From Glutamicibacter uratoxydans (GTDB lineage: Bacteria > Actinomycetota > Actinomycetes > Actinomycetales > Micrococcaceae): a stretch of DNA of 60,478 bases. The stretch spans positions 1 to 60,478 of the forward strand of contig NZ_BJNY01000022.1 of assembly GCF_006539925.1 (NCBI RefSeq), read 5' to 3'. Shown here in pieces: positions 36,944 to 45,181 of this stretch; the stretch's first letter is position 1; every line of letters starts with the position of its first letter. The position numbers and the translations under genes were made by a program. The notes under the pieces were generated by a model. The model saw only the letters and a list, made by a program, of their open reading frames with translations. It was not told the origin of the DNA and did no database searches.

Positions 36944-37501
36944 ATGTCATACATGAAGGATCAGTTGATCAAGAAGCTGCCAACAGGAATGACAATTCCC
37001 GAACCTCTTGAGCGTGCTTGGAACTGGATGGAAGCGCAAGGTTGGGGAAGTGGGGAAGGCGAAGAGTATTTTCTGACTCCTTATGCCGGAGAACGGCAAA
37101 TGGGAATCGTGTTTTCAACAGACCGTACCCTAGAAGGCTGGTTCGAAGAAGGCCAAAATGGATTCGATAAGATGTTTCCGATTGCAGAGATTTCCGGTGA
37201 TGGTGGCATCGGTTTGATGTGGCTCAGAGGCGACGGCGAAATCGCTTTCGCTGGATTGGGCGGATTTGGACCGTTCCTCTTAGCGGAGAGCGCCATCGAT
37301 TTTTTGCGGTTGATAGCCATTGGAAAACACGAACTTGATTCTCTGCTGTTGACCATGGAAGCCGAAGATGAAGAAGCCACCGCACACGCAGAATTCCGCT
37401 CTTGGGTCATTTCTGAGTTCGGTGTCGAAGTTCCCCTAACTTGGGAAGAATGCCCAGATCCTGATCCATTTGAGGCTTGGATTGAAAGCTTGGAGAACTA
37501 A
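36944..37501 (+). CDS. hypothetical protein, possibly SUKH/SMI1-like
   Basis: Acidic, soluble protein of 185 residues, with AGGAGA 9 nt before the ATG. LERAWNWMEAQGWG and FGPFLLAESAIDFLRLIAIG recall the SMI1/KNR4 (SUKH) fold, a group used in immunity against contact-dependent toxins and in stress signalling, but the match is weak. No toxin gene is near. The C-terminus (TWEECPDPDPFEAWI) is acidic. The family call is tentative. About 190 bases after it hold no gene. Confidence 0.6.
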   Translation: MSYMKDQLIKKLPTGMTIPEPLERAWNWMEAQGWGSGEGEEYFLTPYAGERQMGIVFSTDRTLEGWFEEGQNGFDKMFPIAEISGDGGIGLMWLRGDGEIAFAGLGGFGPFLLAESAIDFLRLIAIGKHELDSLLLTMEAEDEEATAHAEFRSWVISEFGVEVPLTWEECPDPDPFEAWIESLEN

Positions 37502-37694
37502 AAAAGCGACCATGAGGGTTTGATGAATTGATCTGCGAAAATGGACTCCACCTGCAGGCTGTGAAGATATCGCTACCGCAACCTGCTGGGGCAGTGCTTG
37601 GTCATCAAGTCACCCAAGTGGCAGCACTGGAGACGATTGATCAACACTGAGCTGTAAATAGTGCTGAGAGACCGTCGGATAATTGGCTACAAAG

Positions 37695-38177
37695 TTAGCT
37701 TGTAGTTGATAGACGGTGGAGCACAGAAGCCAAATGGTGAGTCAGGGGGACACCAACAGCCGCCATGGCGAAGCTAGTAGACAGCTGGTCTGCTGACAGT
37801 TCCAGCTGGCGTCGCGTTGTCTGCACCTGCTTCGCGCTCGCCGAGTTCACCACCTGGGAATCAAGCTTGCAGATGAAACCTGCATCGGTGAGGTTCAAAG
37901 CACCTTGGGCCAGTTCGGTCTGCCCGGTGGGCTGGGCCAAGACGAACTCGATGGTTTGTGAATCAATGACGCGCAGGAACCCTGTTTCAGTGTGCATGGG
38001 AGCACCGGCTGGCGACCAGGTGCGCTGTTGATAATGCAGAAATGGCTTGCCCACATCGGTAAAGGTCAGCTCTTCGGTGTAGCTGAATGACTTGATGGTG
38101 GGGTATTCGCCGCTGCCCTCGCCGCGCCAGGTGCCCAGAAGCCCAGCAACAGCCTGTAGTCCTGGATGCAATGTCAT
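37695..38177 (-). CDS. nitrobindin-like haem-binding FABP-family protein
   Basis: Ten-stranded beta-barrel protein of 160 residues. Nitrobindin signature: LLGTWRGEGSGEYPTI (GxWxGxG) near the start, FTDVGKPFLHYQQRTW, and near the C-terminus the conserved LTHHLASVLHR, which contains the proximal haem histidine of characterised members. Those bind ferric haem and react with nitric oxide or peroxynitrite. ATG 38177 is chosen (AAGGAG 8 nt upstream) over an earlier in-frame ATG. It follows the oxidoreductase/methyltransferase fusion on the same strand but behind its terminator. Confidence 0.88.
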   Translation of the reverse strand: MTLHPGLQAVAGLLGTWRGEGSGEYPTIKSFSYTEELTFTDVGKPFLHYQQRTWSPAGAPMHTETGFLRVIDSQTIEFVLAQPTGQTELAQGALNLTDAGFICKLDSQVVNSASAKQVQTTRRQLELSADQLSTSFAMAAVGVPLTHHLASVLHRLSTTS

Positions 38178-38248
38178 TGAGGGTACTCCTTGGGCCGGGA
38201 ACTGCATTCAGGTTCAGCTTAGTACGGGCATGCTGTGCATAGTACAAA

Positions 38249-38284
38249 GTGCCTCCCGGAATCATTTCAGGACTCGGAAGGCAC
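38249..38284 (-). terminator. terminator of the oxidoreductase/methyltransferase gene
   Basis: GTGCCTCCCG pairs with CGGAAGGCAC with one G-T wobble on the minus strand; read that way, it is followed by TTTGTACT. Confidence 0.7.
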
Positions 38285-38298
38285 TTCTTGCTGAGCTG

Positions 38299-39927
38299 CT
38301 AGCTCAATCGGCGAGCGCGAAGGACTTCGTCGCGCACGTGGTGGCCTGAGGCTGCACCGTGTGGGCGGTCGCGGCGTTCATTGACCAGGATTACCCAGTG
38401 CGGGGATGCTTCAAGCGCGGTGATGAAATCTTGAGTTGATACGAATGCTTCATGGTCGAAGGGTCTGGTGCCGGTATGGCCGGCGCGTGCCAGCGCCGCG
38501 CTCATCTCTTCTACGTCGTGGTTGACGATCAGCAGCTGTCCGCCCGGTGCTACGGCGTTGAGGAAGTTGGCGATGCCGCGGTGGTCGGGGGTGCGCGGGA
38601 TCGAGGCGTAGCTGGCTGTGACGAGGTTGAATTGCTGGCCGCCGAATGGGTCTGCGGCGTTCGCGTCTGCGTTCAACAGCTTGACTTGCACTCCCTGCTG
38701 TTCTGCTCCTGCGTTCACGCGTGCAAGTGCGCGTTGGGAGATGTCGCTGGCGGTGACGTTCCAGCCCTGTTGGGACAGCCAGATGGCGTCCCCTCCTTCA
38801 CCGGCTCCGATGTCCAGTGCGGTGCCGGCAGGCAGGGACTGAACTTCCGCCACTAGTGTTCCGTTGGGGTTGCCGCTCCACTGCTGCTCGCCGCTGTAGC
38901 GGCCTTCCCAGTCGGCTGCGTGGGCCAGCGGACGGGCGGCGGCTTCGAGATCTTCATGGGCCAGGTCGAAGGCGACCATCGAGCCTACCCGGCTTCCGGC
39001 GGCTGCCGAGGGCAACACTTGGAGCATCGGCTCGGTGAGTGTTCCTGCGGCGTAGAGTCCCGGAACGCTGGTGGCTCCGGTCAGGGGATCGGATTCGACA
39101 TAGCTGGCAGTGCCGCTGGGGTGCTCGGCAATACTCAGGCCAAGTGCGGTAAAGGCTTCCACGCGTGGATGTAGCCGAGTGCCTGCCAGTACTGCTTCGC
39201 TGGCGACACGAGTGCCGTCGGCGAGTTCCAGCGCCTGCAGCGCCCCGCTGTCATCGTTGATGACCCGAAGAACGGGGGAGTCATAGATCCGGGCACCTGC
39301 GGCTTCAAGCTTCTGCAGCTGCGGTTCGCCGGGCGAGACATCCTGGTGGAGCACGATGTTCAATCGGCCAGTGAGCTGGCGCAGCAGTGGCAGGGCGTGC
39401 AGGGATGCGGCGGAGGTGACGATGGCGGTGATTGCCTGGTCTCGCACCTCGTATCCATGGCAGAACGGGCAGTGGAAGACCGCGGTTCCCCAATGTTCAG
39501 CCAACCCGGGAATCTGCGGCAGTTCGTCTCGCTGGCCTGTGGCTGCAATGACCCGGCGGGCGTAGATGCGGGTGGCGCCGGTGAGCTCTATGAGGAATCC
39601 TTCATCGGACTTCGTAAGGTTCGAGGCCTGCCCGCTGAGGATTTCAGCGCCGTAGGAGCGGACCTCGGCGCGTGCGATGTCGAGGAATTCTGCGGGGGAG
39701 CGGCCCTCGTGGCCGAGGTAGCTGTGCATGGCTTCAGCGGGGGCATTGCGCGGTGTTCCGGAATCAACCACGATCACCGAGCGGCGCTGGCGTGAGAGCT
39801 GCAGTGCGGCGGCTAGGCCTGCGGCAGAGCCTCCGATCACTGCAACGTCCACGTGGCGGGTGATGTTTCGCTGTGCGGGCGAGGAGTGGTGATGCTGGTG
39901 TTCTGGGTGCTGGTTGGTGGTGTTCAT
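38299..39927 (-). CDS. bifunctional NAD(P)/FAD oxidoreductase / class I SAM methyltransferase
   Basis: Two domains in 542 residues. Residues about 25-320 form a thioredoxin-reductase-like flavoprotein: IGGSAAGLAAALQL (31-44), the CPFCHGYE region (CPFC at 153-156; a CxxC) and YAAGTL near its end. Residues about 345-542 are a methyltransferase: GTALDIGAGEGGDAIWL (SAM site, about 362-378) and LLIVNHDV. The N-terminus is His-rich (HPEHQHHHS). I know this fusion as a named actinobacterial protein, always without a defined substrate. It is divergent from an XRE-cupin regulator, with an inverted repeat between them, which suggests it is induced by a specific compound. Confidence 0.92.
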   Translation of the reverse strand: MNTTNQHPEHQHHHSSPAQRNITRHVDVAVIGGSAAGLAAALQLSRQRRSVIVVDSGTPRNAPAEAMHSYLGHEGRSPAEFLDIARAEVRSYGAEILSGQASNLTKSDEGFLIELTGATRIYARRVIAATGQRDELPQIPGLAEHWGTAVFHCPFCHGYEVRDQAITAIVTSAASLHALPLLRQLTGRLNIVLHQDVSPGEPQLQKLEAAGARIYDSPVLRVINDDSGALQALELADGTRVASEAVLAGTRLHPRVEAFTALGLSIAEHPSGTASYVESDPLTGATSVPGLYAAGTLTEPMLQVLPSAAAGSRVGSMVAFDLAHEDLEAAARPLAHAADWEGRYSGEQQWSGNPNGTLVAEVQSLPAGTALDIGAGEGGDAIWLSQQGWNVTASDISQRALARVNAGAEQQGVQVKLLNADANAADPFGGQQFNLVTASYASIPRTPDHRGIANFLNAVAPGGQLLIVNHDVEEMSAALARAGHTGTRPFDHEAFVSTQDFITALEASPHWVILVNERRDRPHGAASGHHVRDEVLRARRLS

Positions 39928-39952
39928 ATTTCCACGATAACAACGTTGGCGT

Positions 39953-39976
39953 ATACTGCAAAGAGTCTTGCAGTAT
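39953..39976. promoter_or_regulatory. inverted repeat ATACTGCAA-6-TTGCAGTAT
   Basis: Perfect 9-bp arms in the 84-bp space between the divergent fusion gene and XRE-cupin gene. A second overlapping repeat, CTTGC-7-GCAAG, lies at 39967-39983. The position fits a shared operator. Confidence 0.7.
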
Positions 39977-40011
39977 TCGCAAGATGCCGAATTGCCAGTG
40001 AGGAAGTCGCC

Positions 40012-40569
40012 ATGTCCGGAATTGAACAGATTGTCCGCACCCGCCTGCGCAGCCTGCGCCAGGCACAGGGGCTATCCCTTGACGACATGGCCGAACGTTC
40101 CCATCTGAGCCCTTCGACCATCAGCCGCATCGAAACAGGGAAGCGCGCGATCAGTCTTGACGTGCTGCTTCCGTTGGCCAGGGCATTGCGCACCGATGTG
40201 GAGGCACTGCTGGAAAACGATAGCGACGATGACGTCGTGATCCGTCCGGTGCCCTGCCAGGAGGGAGCCCACACCGTCTGGATGCTGTCCAAGGCAACGG
40301 GGAATATCAAAGCGCAGAAGGTACGCGGCGAGCCGACCGACAAAATTCCTGAACAGCGCGTCCATCCAGGGCACGACTGGTTCTTCGTCCTCGAAGGTAG
40401 GGTGAAGCTGTTTCTCGGGGATCGGGTGATCATTGTCGAGCAGGGAGAAGCTGCTGAATTCGCGACCATGACGCCTCACGCGTTCGTCGCCGAGGGCGGG
40501 CCGGCAGAAATGATCATGATTTTCGATCAGGAAGGCCACACGGTCCACCGCCACGACGGCGAGCAGTGA
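40012..40569 (+). CDS. XRE-family regulator with cupin domain
   Basis: 185 residues. The N-terminal lambda-repressor-type HTH (about 4-62) contains RLRSLRQAQGLSLDDMAERSHLSPSTISRIETGKRAIS. The C-terminal cupin barrel (about 110-180) contains HPGHDWFFVLEGRVKLFLGD and GEAAEFATMTPHAF, with His residues able to bind a metal or sense a small ligand. ATG 40012 has GAGGAA 6-7 nt upstream; the frame is open to 39853 but that part lies inside the operator region. It very likely controls the divergent oxidoreductase/methyltransferase. Confidence 0.92.
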   Translation: MSGIEQIVRTRLRSLRQAQGLSLDDMAERSHLSPSTISRIETGKRAISLDVLLPLARALRTDVEALLENDSDDDVVIRPVPCQEGAHTVWMLSKATGNIKAQKVRGEPTDKIPEQRVHPGHDWFFVLEGRVKLFLGDRVIIVEQGEAAEFATMTPHAFVAEGGPAEMIMIFDQEGHTVHRHDGEQ

Positions 40570-40699
40570 GACCTGCAAGCTGCCTCGATTGTTAAGCCGG
40601 CGTGAACCGCCCAAGGCAGAGATCCTGCGGCTTGCTAATAGGATGGGAATTTCGAGGACCTGACGAGTCCATCCATCTGAGTTTAAGGAGCCTTGAAGC

Positions 40700-41140
40700 A
40701 TGAGTTTCAACGTCTACCTATCCGGCGAGATCCACACCGACTGGCGCGAAGAAATCCAGCGCGGGGCAGAAGCCGCCGGCTTGGACGTCGTTTTCACCGC
40801 ACCGGTCACCGACCACCCTGCCAGCGACGCCGCAGGCGACTACCTGGGCGAGACCACCCCAGGGTTCTGGCGCGACCACCAGTCCTCGAAGATCAACGCG
40901 ATCCGAACCCGCACGCTGATCGAAAAAGCCGATTTCGTGGTGGTGCGTTTCGGCGACAAGTACAAGCAGTGGAATGCCGCGTTCGACGCAGGCTACTGCT
41001 CGGCGCTGGGCAAGCCATACGTCACCCTGCACGACGAGGACATCGTCCACCCGCTGAAGGAAGTGGATGCCGATGCCCAGGGCTGGTGCAAGACCACCGA
41101 CCAGGTTGTCGAAACCCTGCGCTACGTGCTTCAGCCCTAA
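40700..41140 (+). CDS. YtoQ family protein
   Basis: 146 residues, strong ribosome site (AAGGAG). YtoQ signature: MSFNVYLSGEIHTDWREEI at the start and TPVTDHP-like APVTDHPASD, ADFVVVRFGDKYKQWNAAFDAGY, and WCKTTDQVVETLRYV at the end. The fold resembles nucleoside 2-deoxyribosyltransferase-like proteins (KYKQWNAAFDAGY would be the nucleotide part); function not established. Single gene closed by a hairpin. Confidence 0.92.
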   Translation: MSFNVYLSGEIHTDWREEIQRGAEAAGLDVVFTAPVTDHPASDAAGDYLGETTPGFWRDHQSSKINAIRTRTLIEKADFVVVRFGDKYKQWNAAFDAGYCSALGKPYVTLHDEDIVHPLKEVDADAQGWCKTTDQVVETLRYVLQP

Positions 41141-41146
41141 GCGCCC

Positions 41147-41187
41147 AAAGCTGCCGCAACCGTTGAACCAACGGCTGCGGCAGCTTT
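41147..41187 (+). terminator. YtoQ terminator
   Basis: AAAGCTGCCGCA pairs with TGCGGCAGCTTT around an inner CCGTT/AACGG stem. It overlaps the stop of the convergent VOC gene and may act both ways. Confidence 0.8.
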
Positions 41188-41545
41188 ACTTATTGGGCTG
41201 GTCCGTCGTGGACTGGTCAATGAGGTAGATCCGGCCGCCAAAAGGATCAGCCAAGCTCGCCCACCAGCCGCCTGGGATCGGGACTGGCTCCTCCAGGACT
41301 GTCAGCTTCTCCCTCCGAGCGCGGACCCAAGAGCGGACGTCGTCCACGCTGAGAATCGGGCCCGGCGCAACGCTGTCGGAGGTTGAAACATCCAGCATCA
41401 GCGTGACCTTGCCGTCGGCAGGGCTGACCGCCGCCGTGGTGTCGCCTTCCCTCCAATGCTCGTCCCAGCCAAGCACATTGCAGTAGTAGTCAAGAGCCTT
41501 GGCCAGATCGGGAACTGGACGATAAAACATCTCAATGTTTTCCAT
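41186..41545 (-). CDS. VOC family protein
   Basis: One VOC module, 119 residues from ATG 41545: FYRPVPDLAKALDYYCNVLGW, DGKVTLMLDV, and ADPFGGRIYLI at the end. The VPDLAKALDYY...GW start is typical for glyoxalase/bleomycin resistance-like proteins. Of the four metal ligands only a few candidate His/Glu residues are seen, so catalysis is not claimed. It follows the YCII gene by 56 bp on the same strand, probably as one operon. Confidence 0.82.
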   Translation of the reverse strand: MENIEMFYRPVPDLAKALDYYCNVLGWDEHWREGDTTAAVSPADGKVTLMLDVSTSDSVAPGPILSVDDVRSWVRARREKLTVLEEPVPIPGGWWASLADPFGGRIYLIDQSTTDQPNK

Positions 41546-41601
41546 GCTTGGAAAGTAGCCACTGCCTGATGAACCGTCAATGAAAAGCGGAGAACTCGAA
41601 G

Positions 41602-41943
41602 CTAGTAGAGTCGCCTGAGCTGTTGCGGCCAACCGCAGGCCTCGGCAATCTTTCCGGCCCACATGCGAGCAGCCTCCTCATTCTCAACGTCGATAATCGT
41701 GAGCCCGCCGAGGTACTGCTGTCCAGGTGCAACAAGACCGGAGCTGAACTGCGGCGAGCCGCTAGTGGCATCGACGGCGACTGCCCTGTCCAGATCTTCT
41801 TCGACACCCGCAGCTGCCACCAAGATGCCCTCGGCCTTGGCTTGCTCGATCACCGCATTTGCCAATGGTCCGCGGCTGGCGAACCATTCGTCACTATGCT
41901 GGCCAACCCACTGCTGATGAAAATAAATGATGTATTGCGTCAT
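41602..41943 (-). CDS. YCII-related domain protein
   Basis: 113 residues. The dimeric alpha-beta barrel fold of YciI-like proteins is suggested by QYIIYFHQQWV at the start, the segment GPLANAVIEQAKAEGILVAAAG, and the end LTIIDVENEEAARMWAGKIAEACGWPQQL. The His-Asp pair of YciI itself is not clear. Upstream partner of the VOC gene. ATG 41943 follows AAAGGC 5 nt upstream; an in-frame ATG further upstream lacks a ribosome site. Confidence 0.82.
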   Translation of the reverse strand: MTQYIIYFHQQWVGQHSDEWFASRGPLANAVIEQAKAEGILVAAAGVEEDLDRAVAVDATSGSPQFSSGLVAPGQQYLGGLTIIDVENEEAARMWAGKIAEACGWPQQLRRLY

Positions 41944-42249
41944 TGACTGCCTTTGTTCGAAGGAAACCATTGCATTGCAGTCAGTCAAGCGTACGGCTGG
42001 GTGTAGCTCTTCGGCGAGGCTCGCCTTAGAACGAGCGGAGAACTTCTGCTATTCCTTGTGTACTTTCTTTTTCAGCACCGTTGGAAATCTGGATAGCGTG
42101 GGATCGTACCTGCGGGCATTCTCCGAGGCGTCAAGAGCGGCTAGTTTTGCGGGCCCTATATGTCGGTGGTGTAGGGCACGATGAAGGGGCAACGCAAAAA
42201 TGACATCTTCGGCCGCAAACGCGGTCGACTAAAGAAGAAGGTGCCGTAT

Positions 42250-42621
42250 ATGGGTGCATGGGGAACGAGTCCTTGGGACAATGACGACGCAGCCGATTGG
42301 TTTGCCGATTTCTTTGACAGCGTTGATGTGGATGCCCGAATTACCGCCGCTTTTGAAGATGAAGACGAGCATGATCAGATCCGTGCAGCGTGCTACATGC
42401 TCAACGTCCTTGGGCGTACCTACGTCTGGCCCGGCGATCTTGACGCACTTGATTCGCTGTTGGAGCGTGGGAAGGAGCTTCTAAGCACCATGCTCGAAGA
42501 AGGGTCGGAATTCCGCGAACTCTGGGAAGACGACGAAGAAGTCCTCGCCGCGGTTGAGGAAGAATTGGCAGGACTGCAGGAACGGCTCAGCGAAAAATCG
42601 AACGGCGACGAAGAATCATAG
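42250..42621 (+). CDS. DUF4259 domain protein
   Basis: Starts with the DUF4259 hallmark MGAWGTSPWDNDDAADWFADF, followed by an acidic helical part (123 residues in all). The domain is found in proteins linked to contact-dependent or immunity loci but has no known activity. ATG 42250 is chosen over 42181, since the MGAWG start is normally at the N-terminus and AGAAGAAGG lies 8-9 nt upstream. About 350 bases follow (42622-42978) in which I see no gene. Confidence 0.88.
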   Translation: MGAWGTSPWDNDDAADWFADFFDSVDVDARITAAFEDEDEHDQIRAACYMLNVLGRTYVWPGDLDALDSLLERGKELLSTMLEEGSEFRELWEDDEEVLAAVEEELAGLQERLSEKSNGDEES

Positions 42622-42978
42622 TTGAACTTGGCGACCGGGCTGTGACTACTGCCGAGGTATCTCATTTCCGATATTGAAATAGTTGCCTGGCCGAACTGCT
42701 CGTGAGCCACAGTGGCGGTATTCTCGGGCACGGTTTCACCAAAGTCGGGTAGTTGATTGCCATCTGTTGCTGTGAAATCGCTACTGGGCTGAAAATTCAG
42801 AATTCGAGTCGGGGGCTGCTTGTAGCTTTCGGCTCGAATCATCTGAAGGCTGAAGCGCCGGAGTTGCCAATGCGTACACCCTAAACTTCTGGGCCTTCTT
42901 CTGCCCATTTGCGTGCGATCGAACTCGTATTTTCGCCCGATAAAGTGCTGCTACTTAACCGGTCCTTGGGCTTTAGGC

Positions 42979-43566
42979 CTATGGCTTGCTTAGACCCGAA
43001 GCATCGAATTCTTCCCAAGCTGCGGCCCACGAATCCAAGCAGCATTTCATCAACCACCACGACAGTGCTCGGCGGAGCCAGCGCAGCGCCCACGAGGTGA
43101 TGGCAGCCAGCGTCGCTATGAAAAGGACTGTGATTGTTCCCGCGCCGAGATCTGCGGTGGACGAGACGACGCGATGGCCGGAATCATCGACGCTGATCAA
43201 CACCTCTGTACTTTGATTTCGGTCTTCATAGAGGACCAGCTGATCGGTGAATCTTTCCCCGTTCCACCACCACTGGATCGTTTGTTGGTTGATGTCGACT
43301 GAATCAGCGAAGTCGTTGGCGATGACGCTTGCGGTGACTTGATGGGAAGTTTGACCGCTCGGAGCGAGTGTGGCCACAAGATTCTTCATCGGAAGAATGA
43401 GAACAACGGCGCTGATGATAATGGCGGTGGCAAGTACCACTGCCACAATGATGCCTCGCCGTTCAGCCGTGCTGCGTTGCGGAGCTAGGGGATTCTTAGC
43501 AGCCCGCTGTTCATGAGCAGACGTCGAATGAAAGCGGGACCATTCTGGTTTCTGCGAAATGCTCAT
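42979..43566 (-). CDS. hypothetical two-pass membrane protein
   Basis: 195 residues. The N-terminal 37 residues are polar, then a helix (about 39-59), an external domain of about 75 residues with the motif DINQQTIQWWWNGERF, and a second helix (about 146-163) followed by a Trp/Cys-rich amphipathic tail. No family recognised; the WWNG motif and topology recall actinobacterial Rv1824-like or 'DUF' membrane proteins only loosely. It is divergent from the LysR gene with 73 bp between. Confidence 0.6.
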   Translation of the reverse strand: MSISQKPEWSRFHSTSAHEQRAAKNPLAPQRSTAERRGIIVAVVLATAIIISAVVLILPMKNLVATLAPSGQTSHQVTASVIANDFADSVDINQQTIQWWWNGERFTDQLVLYEDRNQSTEVLISVDDSGHRVVSSTADLGAGTITVLFIATLAAITSWALRWLRRALSWWLMKCCLDSWAAAWEEFDASGLSKP

Positions 43567-43622
43567 GATTTAAGGGTCGTGCCATAAGATGCATCAGTCC
43601 AAGTGTTTATTCTGATCTAAAG

Positions 43623-43638
43623 CATAGAAGAGTCTATG
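43623..43638. promoter_or_regulatory. inverted repeat next to the LysR start
   Basis: CATAGA-4-TCTATG ends one base before the ATG of the LysR gene. The position, between two divergent genes, suits autoregulation. Confidence 0.45.
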
Positions 43639-43639
43639 T

Positions 43640-44521
43640 ATGGAACTCCGACAACTGGTGCACTTTCTTGCTGTTGCCGAGGAAAAGCACTTCACGAGGG
43701 CAGCTGCCCGGGTGCACTTGAGCCAACCGAGCCTCTCTGCATCGATTAGAAGCCTGGAGAAGGAACTCAACAGCATTTTGCTCATTCGCAATAGCCGCCG
43801 CGTCGAATTGACGGAAGCTGGCCGGGCATTTCTGCCCTCTGCGCGCCGGGCATTGCTTGCAGTCGAAGATGGGCACGCTGCCGTCGATGCCGTGCAGGGC
43901 GTACTGAGGGGCACGTTTGCCATCGGATGCATCCAATTCCTCGGCGTTCTGGACTTGCCGTCGCTTTTGGTCGAGTACCACCGGAAGTTTCCAGGAATCA
44001 AAATTTCGGTAGTCCACGACAGTGTCGATTCGCTGATTGAATCCATCGGCTCGGGCATGCTGGACATGGCAATTGTCGACCGCCCGTTGGATCCCCGTAC
44101 TGCGCAGATGCAGTCTCTGGGCAGTGAAACCCTCGTCCTTGCAGTCTCCGCAGAAGACCCGCTGGCACAGCAGAACTCAGTGGACTTGGCGCAATTGCAA
44201 GAGAGGAACTTCGTGGAGTTCAGAGCCGATTCATCCCTGCGAGCTAGGCTCGACGCCGTGTATGCCGCTGAAGGATTGCACCGGCGCATCTGCTGCGAGA
44301 TCGATGACATTTCGGAATTGGTACAGCTAGTGGGTAAGGGGATGGGAGTCGCGCTGCTTCCTCCAGGCCCGATTGAACTCAGCAAGAATGTCATTGGGAT
44401 ACAAATTGAACCGGCGATCACCCGCGACCTTGTTCTAGCGACTCCTTCGGATCGGCCGTCATCCCCGTCAGCGAAGGCTTTTCTGCAGCTGCTTGAATAC
44501 AAGGAGCAGGAATCTAGATGA
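43640..44521 (+). CDS. LysR family transcriptional regulator
   Basis: 293 residues of standard length. N-terminal winged HTH (MELRQLVHFLAVAEEKHFTRAAARVHLSQPSLSASIRSLEKEL, residues 1-43) and periplasmic-binding-protein-like effector domain (GTFAIGCIQFLGVLDLPSLLVEYHRKFPGI, and near the end ELVQLVGKGMGVALLP). The target is probably the divergent membrane protein gene or itself. Its 3' end overlaps the 3' end of the convergent HAD gene by 8 bp. Confidence 0.95.
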   Translation: MELRQLVHFLAVAEEKHFTRAAARVHLSQPSLSASIRSLEKELNSILLIRNSRRVELTEAGRAFLPSARRALLAVEDGHAAVDAVQGVLRGTFAIGCIQFLGVLDLPSLLVEYHRKFPGIKISVVHDSVDSLIESIGSGMLDMAIVDRPLDPRTAQMQSLGSETLVLAVSAEDPLAQQNSVDLAQLQERNFVEFRADSSLRARLDAVYAAEGLHRRICCEIDDISELVQLVGKGMGVALLPPGPIELSKNVIGIQIEPAITRDLVLATPSDRPSSPSAKAFLQLLEYKEQESR

Positions 44522-45101
44522 CGTTGACGTCGCGCAGCGCCCGACGCAGTCCAGCGATGTCACGAAAATGATGAGTGTGGATTCCACGAGTATGGGCGCC
44601 GGTTAGTTTCGAAGCTGAGTCGTCGGCAAAAAACACGCTGTCGGCTGGCAGATCTAGAACACGCAAAACGAAGTCGAATACTTCTGGTTCGGGCTTGGCC
44701 ACACCGATCTCTGCTGAGTTGAAGATGTGGTCAAAATGCGGGGCAATACCTTGTGAGTGAAGTTCATAGGGAACTTCGTCGGTGCCGTTGGTGAGGATAG
44801 CGGTGGCGAAGTCACTTGTCCGAAGCTCATCGACCAGTTCTAGGACTTCGCCATCAACGCTGGGACGCAACTTGCTCCATTCCACAGCTGCTTGGGAATT
44901 TCCGATCTGCTCTCCGACTTGTTCAACCCATTCTCGGCGAGTGATTGCGCCTGTAGTCACCATCCCTAGCAGAGGTGTGCTGAAAGCTGTCGAATGGATT
45001 GCCCCATGAGCTAGATTATGGCGCTGTTCTATCTCGTCTATCGACTTGGAATCGAAGTGTCGAAGGACGCCATCAAGATCGAAAACAATTGCGCGGATCA
45101 T
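44514..45101 (-). CDS. HAD superfamily hydrolase
   Basis: 195 residues from ATG 45101. Four HAD motifs: FDLDGV with the two aspartates (Asp8, Asp10), ILTNGTDE (motif II), GVAKPEPEVFDF (lysine of motif III), and FFADDSASKLTGAHTRG (motif IV). The short helical cap between motifs I and II is of the subfamily I type. Substrate likely a sugar phosphate or nucleotide. The frame is open for 22 codons upstream, but the MIRAIVFDLDG start is typical. Divergent from the MBL gene with 80 bp between. Confidence 0.93.
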   Translation of the reverse strand: MIRAIVFDLDGVLRHFDSKSIDEIEQRHNLAHGAIHSTAFSTPLLGMVTTGAITRREWVEQVGEQIGNSQAAVEWSKLRPSVDGEVLELVDELRTSDFATAILTNGTDEVPYELHSQGIAPHFDHIFNSAEIGVAKPEPEVFDFVLRVLDLPADSVFFADDSASKLTGAHTRGIHTHHFRDIAGLRRALRDVNVI

Positions 45102-45181
45102 GAGGCCATTGTGCCGGAGAAGACTATGCTGTGAAGTCATTACCGCGAAGGTTATGCCAAGAGACAAACCAAGGGAGCTTC

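Noticed and set aside
42420-42908. 162-codon minus-strand frame covering the DUF4259 3' end
   Set aside because: Overlaps a convincing gene; the non-overlapping part has no recognisable motif.
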